A stretch of 64,000 nt of DNA from Nocardia brasiliensis NBRC 14402 (GTDB lineage Bacteria; Actinomycetota; Actinomycetes; Mycobacteriales; Mycobacteriaceae), in NCBI RefSeq assembly GCF_000308475.2, contig NZ_BAFT02000057.1:124001-188000 (forward strand), read 5' to 3'. The position numbers and the translations under genes were made by a program. Positions 41,270 through 48,195 of this stretch are shown here, piece by piece (position 1 is the first letter of the stretch; every line of letters begins with the position of its first letter). The notes beneath the pieces are model-generated. The model did no database searches, was not told the origin of the DNA, and worked only from the letters and a program-made list of their open reading frames with translations.

Positions 41270-42259
41270 TCAGGCGACCGGTGGAAGGCCGAATACCTGT
41301 CCCGCGTACGACAATCCGGCCCCGAACGACACCTGCAACGCGAGCTGTCCGGGTTTTGCCCGCTCCGAGGTCACCAGGTCGTCGATGGCCAGGGGAAGGG
41401 CCGCGGCGGAGGTGTTACCCGATCTACGGACGTCGTCGGCGATCGCGACCGACTGGTTCTCCCAGCCGAGTTCGCGGACCACGCTGTCGATGATGCGCTG
41501 GTTCGCTTGATGTGGAATGAACACCTCCACCTCGCTCAGCGCGACCTCGCCCGCTTCGGCGATCTCACGCACCAATCCTGGAACCGTCGCGGTGGCCCAG
41601 CGGAATACGGAGGTACCGTCCATCTGCAGTGACGGACGAACGAGCGTGGGGTCGGCGCGGAACTCGTCCCAGGTCGGCTCTTGGCGGATCAACCCGGCGT
41701 ACGCGCCGGCACTGCCCCACACCGTACGGCGGATATGGCCGGTCTCCGCGCGGGTCACCAGGGCCGCGCCCGCGCCGTCGCCGAAGATCGGCCCGACGGA
41801 CGCCTGCGCCAGATCTATGTTGTTGCTGAGCTTTTCCGAGCCGATGACCAATATCGTGTCGGCCTGTCCGGAATTGACGAGTGCGGCGGCTTGGCCTATT
41901 CCGTGGGAATATCCGGAACAGCCTGCCGAGATATCGAAGGCGGCCGGGCGGTCGCAGCCGAGTTCCGCGGCGACGGCCGGGGCGGCCGCCGGGGTCTGGG
42001 TGAGTTCGGTGGAGGTGGCGAGCATCACGACATCGACTGAACCGGCCCGCATTTCGGCGGCGCGCAATGCCGCGTCGGCCGCCGCGGCGGCCATGGAGGT
42101 CACCGTCTCGTGGTCGCCGGCGAAGCGGCGTTCGGCGACTCCGGTCCGGCGGATGATCCACTCGTTGTCGACGTTCAGGCCGGGTGCCAATTCGGCGTTG
42201 GACACGATCCTTTCGGGCCGATAGACGCCAATCATCGATATGCCGGCCTGCAAAGTCAT
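41270..42259 (-). CDS. Beta-ketoacyl-ACP synthase III-like enzyme
   Basis: 329 residues from ATG 42259 (GAGAGG ribosome site 7 bases before). The triad is complete: Cys114 in DISAGCSGYSHG, His250 in IPHQANQRI and Asn282 in RSGNTSAAALPLA. The fold is FabH-like. A dedicated copy next to AvrD rather than in the fatty-acid operon suggests it starts or condenses a beta-ketoacyl precursor. It is the first gene of a five-gene operon. An ACTGGT-N5-ACCAGT palindrome 36-52 bp upstream and a CRP site 124 bp upstream are likely controls. Confidence 0.9.
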   Translation of the reverse strand: MTLQAGISMIGVYRPERIVSNAELAPGLNVDNEWIIRRTGVAERRFAGDHETVTSMAAAAADAALRAAEMRAGSVDVVMLATSTELTQTPAAAPAVAAELGCDRPAAFDISAGCSGYSHGIGQAAALVNSGQADTILVIGSEKLSNNIDLAQASVGPIFGDGAGAALVTRAETGHIRRTVWGSAGAYAGLIRQEPTWDEFRADPTLVRPSLQMDGTSVFRWATATVPGLVREIAEAGEVALSEVEVFIPHQANQRIIDSVVRELGWENQSVAIADDVRRSGNTSAAALPLAIDDLVTSERAKPGQLALQVSFGAGLSYAGQVFGLPPVA

Positions 42260-42294
42260 GTCACGACCTCTCAATCACCCGGCGAAGGTCCGTT

Positions 42295-42311
42295 ACTGGT
42301 CTGTTACCAGT
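42295..42311. promoter_or_regulatory. Operator-like palindrome before the KAS III-AvrD operon
   Basis: ACTGGT-CTGTT-ACCAGT is a perfect 6-bp inverted repeat, extended to TTACTGGT/ACCAGTGA with one mismatch. It lies in the promoter region 36 bp before the KAS III start. No regulator gene is adjacent; a TetR or gamma-butyrolactone-receptor type protein elsewhere could bind it. Confidence 0.5.
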
Positions 42312-42382
42312 GAGGTAATCTAACATTCTGCGCGTGACCGGGTGTGAGTACGTTTGGCTATAACACCAGAACTACCGGCGGA

Positions 42383-42398
42383 TGTGATCGATGTCACA
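42383..42398. promoter_or_regulatory. Perfect CRP-family site (TGTGA-N6-TCACA)
   Basis: TGTGATCGATGTCACA matches the consensus at all ten defined positions. It sits in the divergent region, 124 bp from KAS III and 168 bp from the TIGR01777 gene, and could serve either. Confidence 0.7.
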
Positions 42399-42565
42399 GC
42401 GCTGGGGGTTGCCCGTTAATCCGCTGTGCGACAAAGTGTTCGAGCTACCGCCGGGTAGGTGAACATTCGGTTCATGCGAAGTGTCCAGCAGTGCACGTGT
42501 TTTCGGCGGCGCTGTGCTGTGCGCCGGTCGCGCATACCGGATTCCTTTGGGGCAGAATGACGCCC

Positions 42566-43453
42566 ATGCGTATCGTGGTGGCCGGGTCGTCCGGAGTCCT
42601 CGGCAGGGATATCGTCGCCGAGTTGAGCCGTAGCGGTCATGAGGTGGTCCGGCTGGTGCGCCGCCCGGCCGCGGATGTGAACGAAATCACCTGGGATCCT
42701 TACGGTCCGGCCTTCGGCGCGGAGATCGTGGCCAAGGCCGACGCGGTGCTCAACCTCTGCGGCGCCCCCGTCGCGGGCGCGCGGTGGACCCCCGCCTACA
42801 AAGCAGAGCTGCGCAACAGTCGCATCGTACCCACCGAGGTGCTCGCGCGGGCGGTCGCCGAGGCCGGTGTGCCGGTATTGCTGAACGCGTCGGCAGCCGG
42901 GTTCTACGGTGACACCGGTGATCAGGACGTGGACGAGTCCAGGCCTGCCGCAACGGACTTCCTGGGCACGATGTGCCGGGACTGGGAGGCAGCCACCGCG
43001 GTCGCCGCCGCGGCGGGTGCTCGCGTGGTGCTGCTGCGCACCTCGAATGTGCTTGCGGCGGAATCCGAGATGATCACTCGGCTGCGGCCGATCTTCAAGC
43101 TCGGACTGGGCGGCCGCTTCGGCTCCGGCACGCAGTACCTGCCCTGGATCTCGCTGCGTGACTGGACCGCGGCAGTCGCCTCGCTACTGACCGGCACGGT
43201 TGCGGGGCCGGTCAATCTGGTGGCGCCGGAGGCGGTCACCAACGCGGAATTCGCCCGAGCTTTCGCGGCCGCGTTGCACCGGCCCGCCAAACTGGTGCTG
43301 CCCGGGGCGGTGCTGAAGCTGATCGGCGGCGAGGCGGGCGCGGAACTGTTGCACGGGCACAAGATGCGTCCGAACGTGCTGGTGGCCAACGGCTTCGAAT
43401 TCGAGCACGCCACGTTGCGCAGCGCCTTCGCTTGGGCCTTCGCCGAGAAGTAG
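42566..43453 (+). CDS. TIGR01777 family NAD(P)-binding protein
   Basis: 295 residues beginning MRIVVAGSSGVLGRDIVAEL, a Rossmann dinucleotide site. LVRRPAADVNEITWDPYG and VLNLCGAPVAGARWTPAYKA are family marks, as is the C-terminal DUF1731 (KLIGGEAGAELLHGHKMRPN). An ATG three codons earlier (42557) is an alternative start. Function is unknown; it resembles epimerases but may not epimerise. It lacks the SRPBCC domain of the paralogue at 17603-18982. Confidence 0.88.
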   Translation: MRIVVAGSSGVLGRDIVAELSRSGHEVVRLVRRPAADVNEITWDPYGPAFGAEIVAKADAVLNLCGAPVAGARWTPAYKAELRNSRIVPTEVLARAVAEAGVPVLLNASAAGFYGDTGDQDVDESRPAATDFLGTMCRDWEAATAVAAAAGARVVLLRTSNVLAAESEMITRLRPIFKLGLGGRFGSGTQYLPWISLRDWTAAVASLLTGTVAGPVNLVAPEAVTNAEFARAFAAALHRPAKLVLPGAVLKLIGGEAGAELLHGHKMRPNVLVANGFEFEHATLRSAFAWAFAEK

Positions 43454-43465
43454 CCGATACGCCAA

Positions 43466-43499
43466 CCGGCGACGCCCCCGTGGACGGGGGCGTCGCCGG
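43466..43499. terminator. Bidirectional terminator
   Basis: A 15-bp perfect stem (CCGGCGACGCCCCCG with its complement at 43485-43499) with a TGGA loop, between the converging TIGR01777 gene and rpsR. Confidence 0.9.
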
Positions 43500-43516
43500 A
43501 CGGGGAGGTTCTGGGT

Positions 43517-43771
43517 CTACCGGCTGGTGAACGGCAGCAGGGCCATCTCGCGGGCGTTCTTCACCGCGACGGCGACCTGGCGCTGCTGCTGCGGGGTGAG
43601 CCCGGTGACCCGGCGGCTGCGAATCTTGCCTCGATCGGAGATGAACGTGCGCAGCAGGTTGATGTCCTTGTAGTCGACCTTCTCGATGCCGGCGGCGATG
43701 AGCGGGTTCTTCTTCGGACGGCGGGCCTGCTCGGCGCGAACCTTCTTCGACGGTGCTCGCTTGACTGCCAT
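43517..43771 (-). CDS. rpsR: 30S ribosomal protein S18, zinc-independent paralogue
   Basis: 84 residues: MAVKRAPSKKVRAEQARRPK, then the S18 core KVDYKDINLLRTFISDRGKI and RVTGLTPQQQRQVAVAVKNA. It has no Cys, so it is the zinc-free form that replaces the zinc-binding S18 when zinc is scarce. The start ATG at 43771 follows a GGATCC-adjacent AAGGATCC site. It is the last gene of the Zur-controlled operon rpmB-rpmG-rpsN-rpsR. Confidence 0.95.
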   Translation of the reverse strand: MAVKRAPSKKVRAEQARRPKKNPLIAAGIEKVDYKDINLLRTFISDRGKIRSRRVTGLTPQQQRQVAVAVKNAREMALLPFTSR

Positions 43772-43805
43772 ATGACGGGATCCTTCGTACGAGAACAGTG
43801 GTTGT

Positions 43806-44111
43806 CTACCAGCTCGATTTGCGCACACCGGGCAACTCGCCCCGATGGGCCATCTCGCGCACACGCACACGGGAGAGGCCGAACTTCCGAAGGTGACCCC
43901 GCGGTCGTCCGTCGGCGGCGTCCCGATTGCGCAATCGTACCGGACTGGCATCGCGCGGCTGTCGTCGCAGCTCAGCCTGGGCCTCGGCGCGCGCGGCGGC
44001 CGATGTGCCCGGCTTGCGGATCAGTTCTTTCAGCTCGGCGCGCCGGTCGGCGAAGCGCTCGACCACGGCGCGGCGCTGCGCGTCGCGGGCGATCTTCGAC
44101 TTCTTCGCCAT
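43806..44111 (-). CDS. rpsN: 30S ribosomal protein S14, zinc-independent paralogue
   Basis: 101 residues, the long S14 form: MAKKSKIARDAQRRAVVERF, then RNRDAADGRPRGHLRKFGLS and VREMAHRGELPGVRKSSW. There is no CXXC zinc motif. One base separates its ATG from the rpmG stop. It assembles in the 30S head and belongs to the same zinc-starvation operon. Confidence 0.96.
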   Translation of the reverse strand: MAKKSKIARDAQRRAVVERFADRRAELKELIRKPGTSAAARAEAQAELRRQPRDASPVRLRNRDAADGRPRGHLRKFGLSRVRVREMAHRGELPGVRKSSW

Positions 44112-44112
44112 C

Positions 44113-44283
44113 TCAGCGTTCCTCTCGGAAATCGACGTGCTTGCGGACCACCGGGTCGTACTTGCGCAGCACCATGCGGTCGGGATCGTTGCGGCGGTTC
44201 TTCCTGGTCACGTACGTGTACCCGGTGCCGGCGGTGGACTTGAGTTTGATGATCGGCCGGATCTCGGTCGACTTGGACGCCAT
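44113..44283 (-). CDS. rpmG: 50S ribosomal protein L33, zinc-independent paralogue
   Basis: 56 residues: MASKSTEIRPIIKLKSTAGT, GYTYVTRKNRRNDPDRMVLR and a C-terminal KYDPVVRKHVDFREER. No Cys is present, so zinc is not needed. It is separated from rpmB by 12 bp and from rpsN by 1 bp. Confidence 0.95.
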   Translation of the reverse strand: MASKSTEIRPIIKLKSTAGTGYTYVTRKNRRNDPDRMVLRKYDPVVRKHVDFREER

Positions 44284-44295
44284 GGCTGCTCCTGA

Positions 44296-44532
44296 TCAGA
44301 TCTTGTCGCCGCGGGCCCGGATACGCGCCACCACGGCTTCGATTCCGTCCCGGTCGATGGTCTTGATGCCCTTGGCCGACACGGTGAGCGTGATGCGGCG
44401 GTCTTCGCTGGGCAGGTAATAGGTCTTGCGCTGGATGTTGGGGTTCCAGCGGCGGCTCGTCCGCTTGTGCGAGTGCGAAACGGACTTGCCGAACCCGGGC
44501 CGGCGCCCGGTGACCTGGCAGTGCGCCGACAT
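44296..44532 (-). CDS. rpmB: 50S ribosomal protein L28, zinc-independent paralogue
   Basis: 78 residues: MSAHCQVTGRRPGFGKSVSH, KRTSRRWNPNIQRKTYYLPS and DGIEAVVARIRARGDKI. It keeps a single Cys where zinc-binding L28 has paired Cys residues. It is the first gene of the minus-strand operon. Its promoter overlaps the Zur-like box at 44552-44566. Confidence 0.95.
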   Translation of the reverse strand: MSAHCQVTGRRPGFGKSVSHSHKRTSRRWNPNIQRKTYYLPSEDRRITLTVSAKGIKTIDRDGIEAVVARIRARGDKI

Positions 44533-44551
44533 GCGGGCTCCTTCGGGTAGA

Positions 44552-44566
44552 TGACAATCATTTTCG
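44552..44566. promoter_or_regulatory. Zur-like box 1 (rpmB operon side)
   Basis: TGACAATCATTTTCG resembles the actinobacterial Zur palindrome TGAAAATCATTTTCA. It lies 20 bp before the rpmB start. Confidence 0.75.
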
Positions 44567-44606
44567 ACAACGACTGCTCGACAATGTACCGTCGGCTTAC
44601 GGCAAA

Positions 44607-44621
44607 TGAAAATCGTTATCG
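44607..44621. promoter_or_regulatory. Zur-like box 2 (GTPase side)
   Basis: TGAAAATCGTTATCG resembles the Zur palindrome and lies 17 bp before the GTG start of the GTPase gene. With box 1 it makes a divergent zinc-controlled promoter pair. Confidence 0.75.
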
Positions 44622-44637
44622 AAAAGAGGTGCTGTCC

Positions 44638-45954
44638 GTGCTCCCACCTGAGGCCGACCGACGCACGCCCGTCGTAGTGCTCGCGGGCTTCGCCGGGCTC
44701 GCCGAGGCAGGCGTCCACCAGGTCGCGACCGCGCTGTGCCAGGTATCCGCGGGCACGGGCACGGTGGTCGTCCAGCACGACCTGCGGCAGCTGCGCGAAG
44801 GCATCGTGCATCGCACGGTGCGCAGCGCGACCTACGAGACCTCGGACGTGCTCGAGCTCGCGCACGGCTGCGTCTCGTGCACGCTGCGACGGGATCTGCT
44901 GCCGCTGCTACGTACCTTGGCCGCGCGGGACTCCGTCGATCGCATCGTGCTCGCCCTGGATCCCGCTTTCGAAGCCGAGGCCGTGTGCCAGGCGATCGAA
45001 CACGTGGTGGTCGAGGGCATCCTGGGCCGGGTCGACGCCCCGGCCGGACGTGACGTACGGATCGAAGCGGTGCTGACCTGTTTGGACGCGAGTGCCTGGC
45101 TGGCCGATGCGACCGGTGAGGAGACGCTCGCCGAGCGTGGCCTGGCCCGGGCCGACGACGAGCGCACGGTGGCGCAGCTGGCCGTCGGCCAGGTCGAATT
45201 CGCCGATGCCGTCCTGGCTTTGGGGCCGGTCGAGGCAGGCGGCGAGGCCGATCGCGGCCGGCTGGCCGCGGTGCTGACCCGGCTGGTGCCCGACGCGCCG
45301 GTGGTCTGGGTCGACGATCCGGCCACGCTGCACAACGCGCAGGTCGAGGCACTGCTCGCGCGGATTCCCGGGCACGCGCGGCGCGGCCGGGTGTTCGACG
45401 CGCATGCGCCACTGCTGCGCGGCCAGCCGCCGCTCAGCAGCGACTACGGCGTCACCCTGCTGGAGTTCGCCGCGAGCAGACCGTTCCACCCGGCTCGCCT
45501 GCACGAGGCGCTCGACGTGCTCTTCGACGGCGTGGTGACCGCGCGCGGCCGGATGTGGCTGGCCACCCAACCGGACGAGGTGGCGTGGCTGGAATCCGCG
45601 GGCGGTGGCCTGCGTGTCGGCAGTGCGGGTCGCTGGCTGGCCGCCATGTCGGAAGCGGAACTGGCGCAGGCAGATCCGGATCGCCGGGCGATGGCCGCGC
45701 TGCGCTGGGACGACCAGTTCGGCGATCGCGACATCTCGCTGGTGATCCTGGTGCACGACGCCGACCCGGCCGAGATCCGCACGGCGCTGCACTGGGCGTT
45801 GGTGGAGGACGACGAACTGCGGCTGGTCGAGCGGTCGCCGGAGCGGGTCGCCGAATGGGAGGACCCGTTCGGCAGCTGGCACGCCGACCCCTGCGACAGC
45901 GACGTGCCCATGCCGGTCGAAGAGAGCAACAGCCCGAGAGGAGAAGCACTATGA
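44638..45954 (+). CDS. CobW/COG0523-like GTPase, probable ribosome-hibernation factor-recruiting Mrf-type protein
   Basis: 438 residues from GTG 44638; the longer reading from an ATG at 44551 runs through both Zur boxes and is rejected. The COG0523 metal-binding-type motif appears as AHGCVSCTLRRDLLPLLRTL, close to GCxxCxxR. The usual N-terminal Walker A is degenerate (VVLAGFAGLAEAG), as in mycobacterial Mrf. The C-terminal CobW domain has ARGRMWLATQPDEVAWLESA. Mrf recruits the hibernation factor Mpy to zinc-free ribosomes in zinc starvation. Its location among the zinc-free ribosomal genes supports that role. The stop overlaps rpmE (ATGA). Confidence 0.8.
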   Translation: MLPPEADRRTPVVVLAGFAGLAEAGVHQVATALCQVSAGTGTVVVQHDLRQLREGIVHRTVRSATYETSDVLELAHGCVSCTLRRDLLPLLRTLAARDSVDRIVLALDPAFEAEAVCQAIEHVVVEGILGRVDAPAGRDVRIEAVLTCLDASAWLADATGEETLAERGLARADDERTVAQLAVGQVEFADAVLALGPVEAGGEADRGRLAAVLTRLVPDAPVVWVDDPATLHNAQVEALLARIPGHARRGRVFDAHAPLLRGQPPLSSDYGVTLLEFAASRPFHPARLHEALDVLFDGVVTARGRMWLATQPDEVAWLESAGGGLRVGSAGRWLAAMSEAELAQADPDRRAMAALRWDDQFGDRDISLVILVHDADPAEIRTALHWALVEDDELRLVERSPERVAEWEDPFGSWHADPCDSDVPMPVEESNSPRGEAL

Positions 45955-46214
45955 AGACAGGGATTCATCCGGACTACCACCCGGTGGTGTTCGAGGACGC
46001 AGGCACCGGCAAGCAGTTCCTCACCCGCTCGACGGCCACCAGCGCGAACACCGTGCAGTGGTCCGACGGCAACACCTACCCGCTGATCAAGGTCGACGTG
46101 ACCGCCGATTCGCATCCGTTCTGGACCGGCGCGCACCGCGTGCTGGACAGCCAGGGCCGGGTGGAGAAGTTCGAGCGCAAGTACGGCAAGCGCACGCGGC
46201 GCGGGGAGGTCTGA
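45951..46214 (+). CDS. rpmE2: 50S ribosomal protein L31 type B
   Basis: 87 residues: MKTGIHPDYHPVVFEDAGTG, WSDGNTYPLIKVDVTADSHP and FERKYGKRTRRGEV. Type B lacks the CXXC of type A; no Cys is present. The ATG overlaps the GTPase stop. It is expected to replace zinc-binding L31 during zinc limitation. Confidence 0.96.
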   Translation: MKTGIHPDYHPVVFEDAGTGKQFLTRSTATSANTVQWSDGNTYPLIKVDVTADSHPFWTGAHRVLDSQGRVEKFERKYGKRTRRGEV

Positions 46215-46215
46215 G

Positions 46216-46389
46216 ATGGCGGTGCCGAAGCGGAGGATGTCGCGCTCGAACACGCGCAGCAGGCGGGCGCAGTGGAAGGCGACGCCGCCGGACCTGGTGC
46301 CGGTGACCGTCGGCGGTGTCGTGCACAGGGTGCCGCGCCGGTTGGTCGCGGCGGTGCGGCGCGGACTGATCGATCTGGACCGGCTCTAG
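46216..46389 (+). CDS. rpmF: 50S ribosomal protein L32, zinc-independent paralogue
   Basis: 57 residues beginning MAVPKRRMSRSNTRSRRAQW, with a C-terminal PRRLVAAVRRGLIDLDRL and none of the Cys pairs of zinc L32. One base separates its ATG from the rpmE2 stop. It ends the plus-strand Zur operon. Confidence 0.95.
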   Translation: MAVPKRRMSRSNTRSRRAQWKATPPDLVPVTVGGVVHRVPRRLVAAVRRGLIDLDRL

Positions 46390-46397
46390 CGCGTGCA

Positions 46398-46437
46398 CGA
46401 CGGCGGGCCCGCAGAAAACTCTGCGGGCCCGCCGTCG
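46398..46437. terminator. Bidirectional terminator after rpmF
   Basis: A 17-bp perfect stem (46398-46414 with 46421-46437; core CGGCGGGCCCGCAG) and loop AAAACT, between convergent genes. Confidence 0.92.
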
Positions 46438-46444
46438 TTACCGG

Positions 46445-46669
46445 TTATCCCTCTTTTTCGGCGAGGTCCGCGAGCGTCGCGGCGAGCCGGAAGTACTTGT
46501 TGTTGGCGAGGTCGGCGATCGACTTGATCTTGAGCGCCTCGAGCAGCTGCTTGTCGTGCGCTTCGGTGAGACCGGCGAGGGCCGAGGGCGGAGCGGAGAG
46601 GATTTCCTTCAGCGACTTGTTCTCGTACGCCTTGTCGAGAGCCTTGTCGAGCACCACGTTGACGGCCAT
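46445..46669 (-). CDS. Small helical hypothetical protein
   Basis: 74 residues: MAVNVVLDKALDKAYENKSL, KEILSAPPSALAGLTEAHDK, then LLEALKIKSIADLANNKYFR and LAATLADLAEKEG. It is predicted all-helical; the LLEALKIKSIADLA segment resembles a helix-hairpin-helix. A GAAGGAG ribosome site precedes the ATG. Related small proteins seem widespread in actinobacteria, but I know no function. Confidence 0.75.
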   Translation of the reverse strand: MAVNVVLDKALDKAYENKSLKEILSAPPSALAGLTEAHDKQLLEALKIKSIADLANNKYFRLAATLADLAEKEG

Positions 46670-47117
46670 GCGAACTCCTTCGAACGAACCTGAATGTGCG
46701 GCGCCCGATCGAGCGCCTTGTGCCAGCCGACGATAACGCGCCCTGTGCCGTCGTGGGCGATGAACGCGCCGAGCGACGGACGAGCCGCTCGCGAGACTTG
46801 TCACGCGGGGTTGATGAGCGGTGGCGGCCGACCGAGAACGCCATCCGCAATCGAGCAGCAATCGGCATGTTCGAAGTGACTGGGTGACCTCGTGGGCGAT
46901 GGAATTGCGCCCGAATAGCTGATGGGTGAAATACCTACTGTGGGTTGGTTATTGGCGGTCGGAAAAGTCTTCATGAAGTGATGCGTTCGTGTCCCGACGC
47001 CGGTACCCTCGTGCGAGAGGGCGGGTTCTCCCGGTTCCCGGGAGAGCCCGCTCATCGCCAAACTTCCTGGCTACAAGGCCTTCTCGCCCGCGGCTCGAGC
47101 CGCGACAGCAGCCGAAC
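46670..47117. other. Intergenic stretch without a supported gene
   Basis: 448 bp between the small helical protein and the DUF1906 gene. The only clear element is the hairpin at 47021-47051. An AT-richer piece at 46920-46980 could hold a promoter, but no ORF there is convincing. Confidence 0.5.
47021..47051 (-). terminator. Hairpin downstream of the DUF1906 gene
   Basis: GCGGGTTCTCCCGG (47021-47034) pairs with CCGGGAGAGCCCGC (47038-47051) with one wobble and a TTC loop. It lies 67 bp after the stop of the minus-strand gene. Confidence 0.65.
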
Positions 47118-48128
47118 TCACCGCGCAGTACGCGATCCCCGGGCATTATTGCCCGGCTTGCCCGCGTCATTACCCGGCAAACCGGGCAAGTCGGGCAACA
47201 GTGCCTCCAGGCGGGCCAACTGCTCGCCGACCAACGCCGCGGGCCCCTCGATCAGCGAGAACGGCCACGGCCAATGCCCGCCGTTCAACCGCTCCACCTG
47301 TTCGACCAGGTCGGCGGTCGTCGCCTCCAATTCGCTGATCTCGGTGCGCAATTCGCCGACCTCGCCCTCGAGCTCATCGATTCGCGCCAAGGCGGCGGCC
47401 AGCCCGTCCACCACCGTGCGCTTGCGGCCCTCCGCGTCGGTACCCAGCTGCGGCCAGCCCGCCAAACCCGGTCCGCGCAACTGGGTCTGGATATCGCGCA
47501 GCACTGCCTCTTGCTCCGGCGTCACGTCGCCGCCCTCCTGTCCGGAATCCCACTGGCCGAAATCGGTCGTCTCGGCCACGTTCACATCGCAGACCACACC
47601 GCCGACGATCTGCTGCCGCGACGTCTGATGGATATTGCGGCGGGTCTCGACGTTGCCGCCCGACCACGCATCGGTCTGCCAGGCCCACTCGGCACTGCCC
47701 GCGTCCAGGGCGCGGCTCACCGACCAATAACCGCCGTAGACACCGACATTCGCGCGCCCGAGCACCGTTGCCGCGCCGTCGAGATAGGCGTTGAGGCGCT
47801 GCTGGTCCTGTGGCGTCGCATCGAAATCGGCGGAGAAGTAGATCGGCCGATCCTCCCGGCCGCCGCAGCGCAACACCTGTGCCAGCCCCGCGCGGGCATC
47901 GACGATCCCCGCGCCGTAACCGTCCAGCATGCGCGCGGCGGTGGTCTCCCAGTTCGACACGATCGAAATACCGTGTGCGCGCAGATCATCGGCCTCGGCC
48001 GGGGTCAGCAACTTGCCCGGCAGGGTCGGGCCGCCGTCGGACAGATACCGGACCACGAAGTCGAACCCCGCCGCGCGGATCGCCGCGCCACCCGGACGAC
48101 CGGCGGCGTAGTCCAGACCGAAACGCAT
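47118..48128 (-). CDS. DUF1906 glycoside-hydrolase-like protein, phage-lysin-like
   Basis: 336 residues from ATG 48128. Residues 1-200 are a DUF1906/Rv2525c-like TIM barrel: MRFGLDYAAGRPGGAAIRAA, VVRYLSDGG, PIYFSADFDATPQDQQRLNA, YLDGAATVLG and YGGYWSVSRALD. A segment DVTPEQEAVLRDIQTQLRGP and GLAGWPQLG recalls linkers in actinophage lysin A proteins. A heptad-rich coiled coil follows (about 245-290), then a Pro/Gly/Asn tail. No signal peptide is seen. It could be a domesticated phage endolysin. No other phage gene is nearby. Confidence 0.75.
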   Translation of the reverse strand: MRFGLDYAAGRPGGAAIRAAGFDFVVRYLSDGGPTLPGKLLTPAEADDLRAHGISIVSNWETTAARMLDGYGAGIVDARAGLAQVLRCGGREDRPIYFSADFDATPQDQQRLNAYLDGAATVLGRANVGVYGGYWSVSRALDAGSAEWAWQTDAWSGGNVETRRNIHQTSRQQIVGGVVCDVNVAETTDFGQWDSGQEGGDVTPEQEAVLRDIQTQLRGPGLAGWPQLGTDAEGRKRTVVDGLAAALARIDELEGEVGELRTEISELEATTADLVEQVERLNGGHWPWPFSLIEGPAALVGEQLARLEALLPDLPGLPGNDAGKPGNNARGSRTAR

Positions 48129-48195
48129 GTCTCTCACTGTAAATCGGGCCGGGAGGGAATTCCGGGGCATGGCCGAACCGGCGCAGCGCTGGTGC

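Larger units (their letters stand above)
42260..42565. promoter_or_regulatory. Divergent promoter region of the KAS III operon and the TIGR01777 gene
   Basis: 306 bp with lower GC than the neighbouring genes and no credible coding sequence. The two palindromes at 42295-42311 and 42383-42398 are its recognisable elements. TTAGAT (on the complement of 42319-42324) could be a -10 element for the operon. Confidence 0.5.

Noticed and set aside
47021..47052. tRNA-like GGTTC arm
   Set aside because: The GGTTCCCGGG sequence is just the loop of a terminator-type hairpin. There is no anticodon or acceptor arm around it.
47118..48128. Part of a prophage
   Set aside because: The DUF1906 protein looks lysin-like, but no capsid, tail, integrase or att repeats are visible within the surrounding 10 kb.
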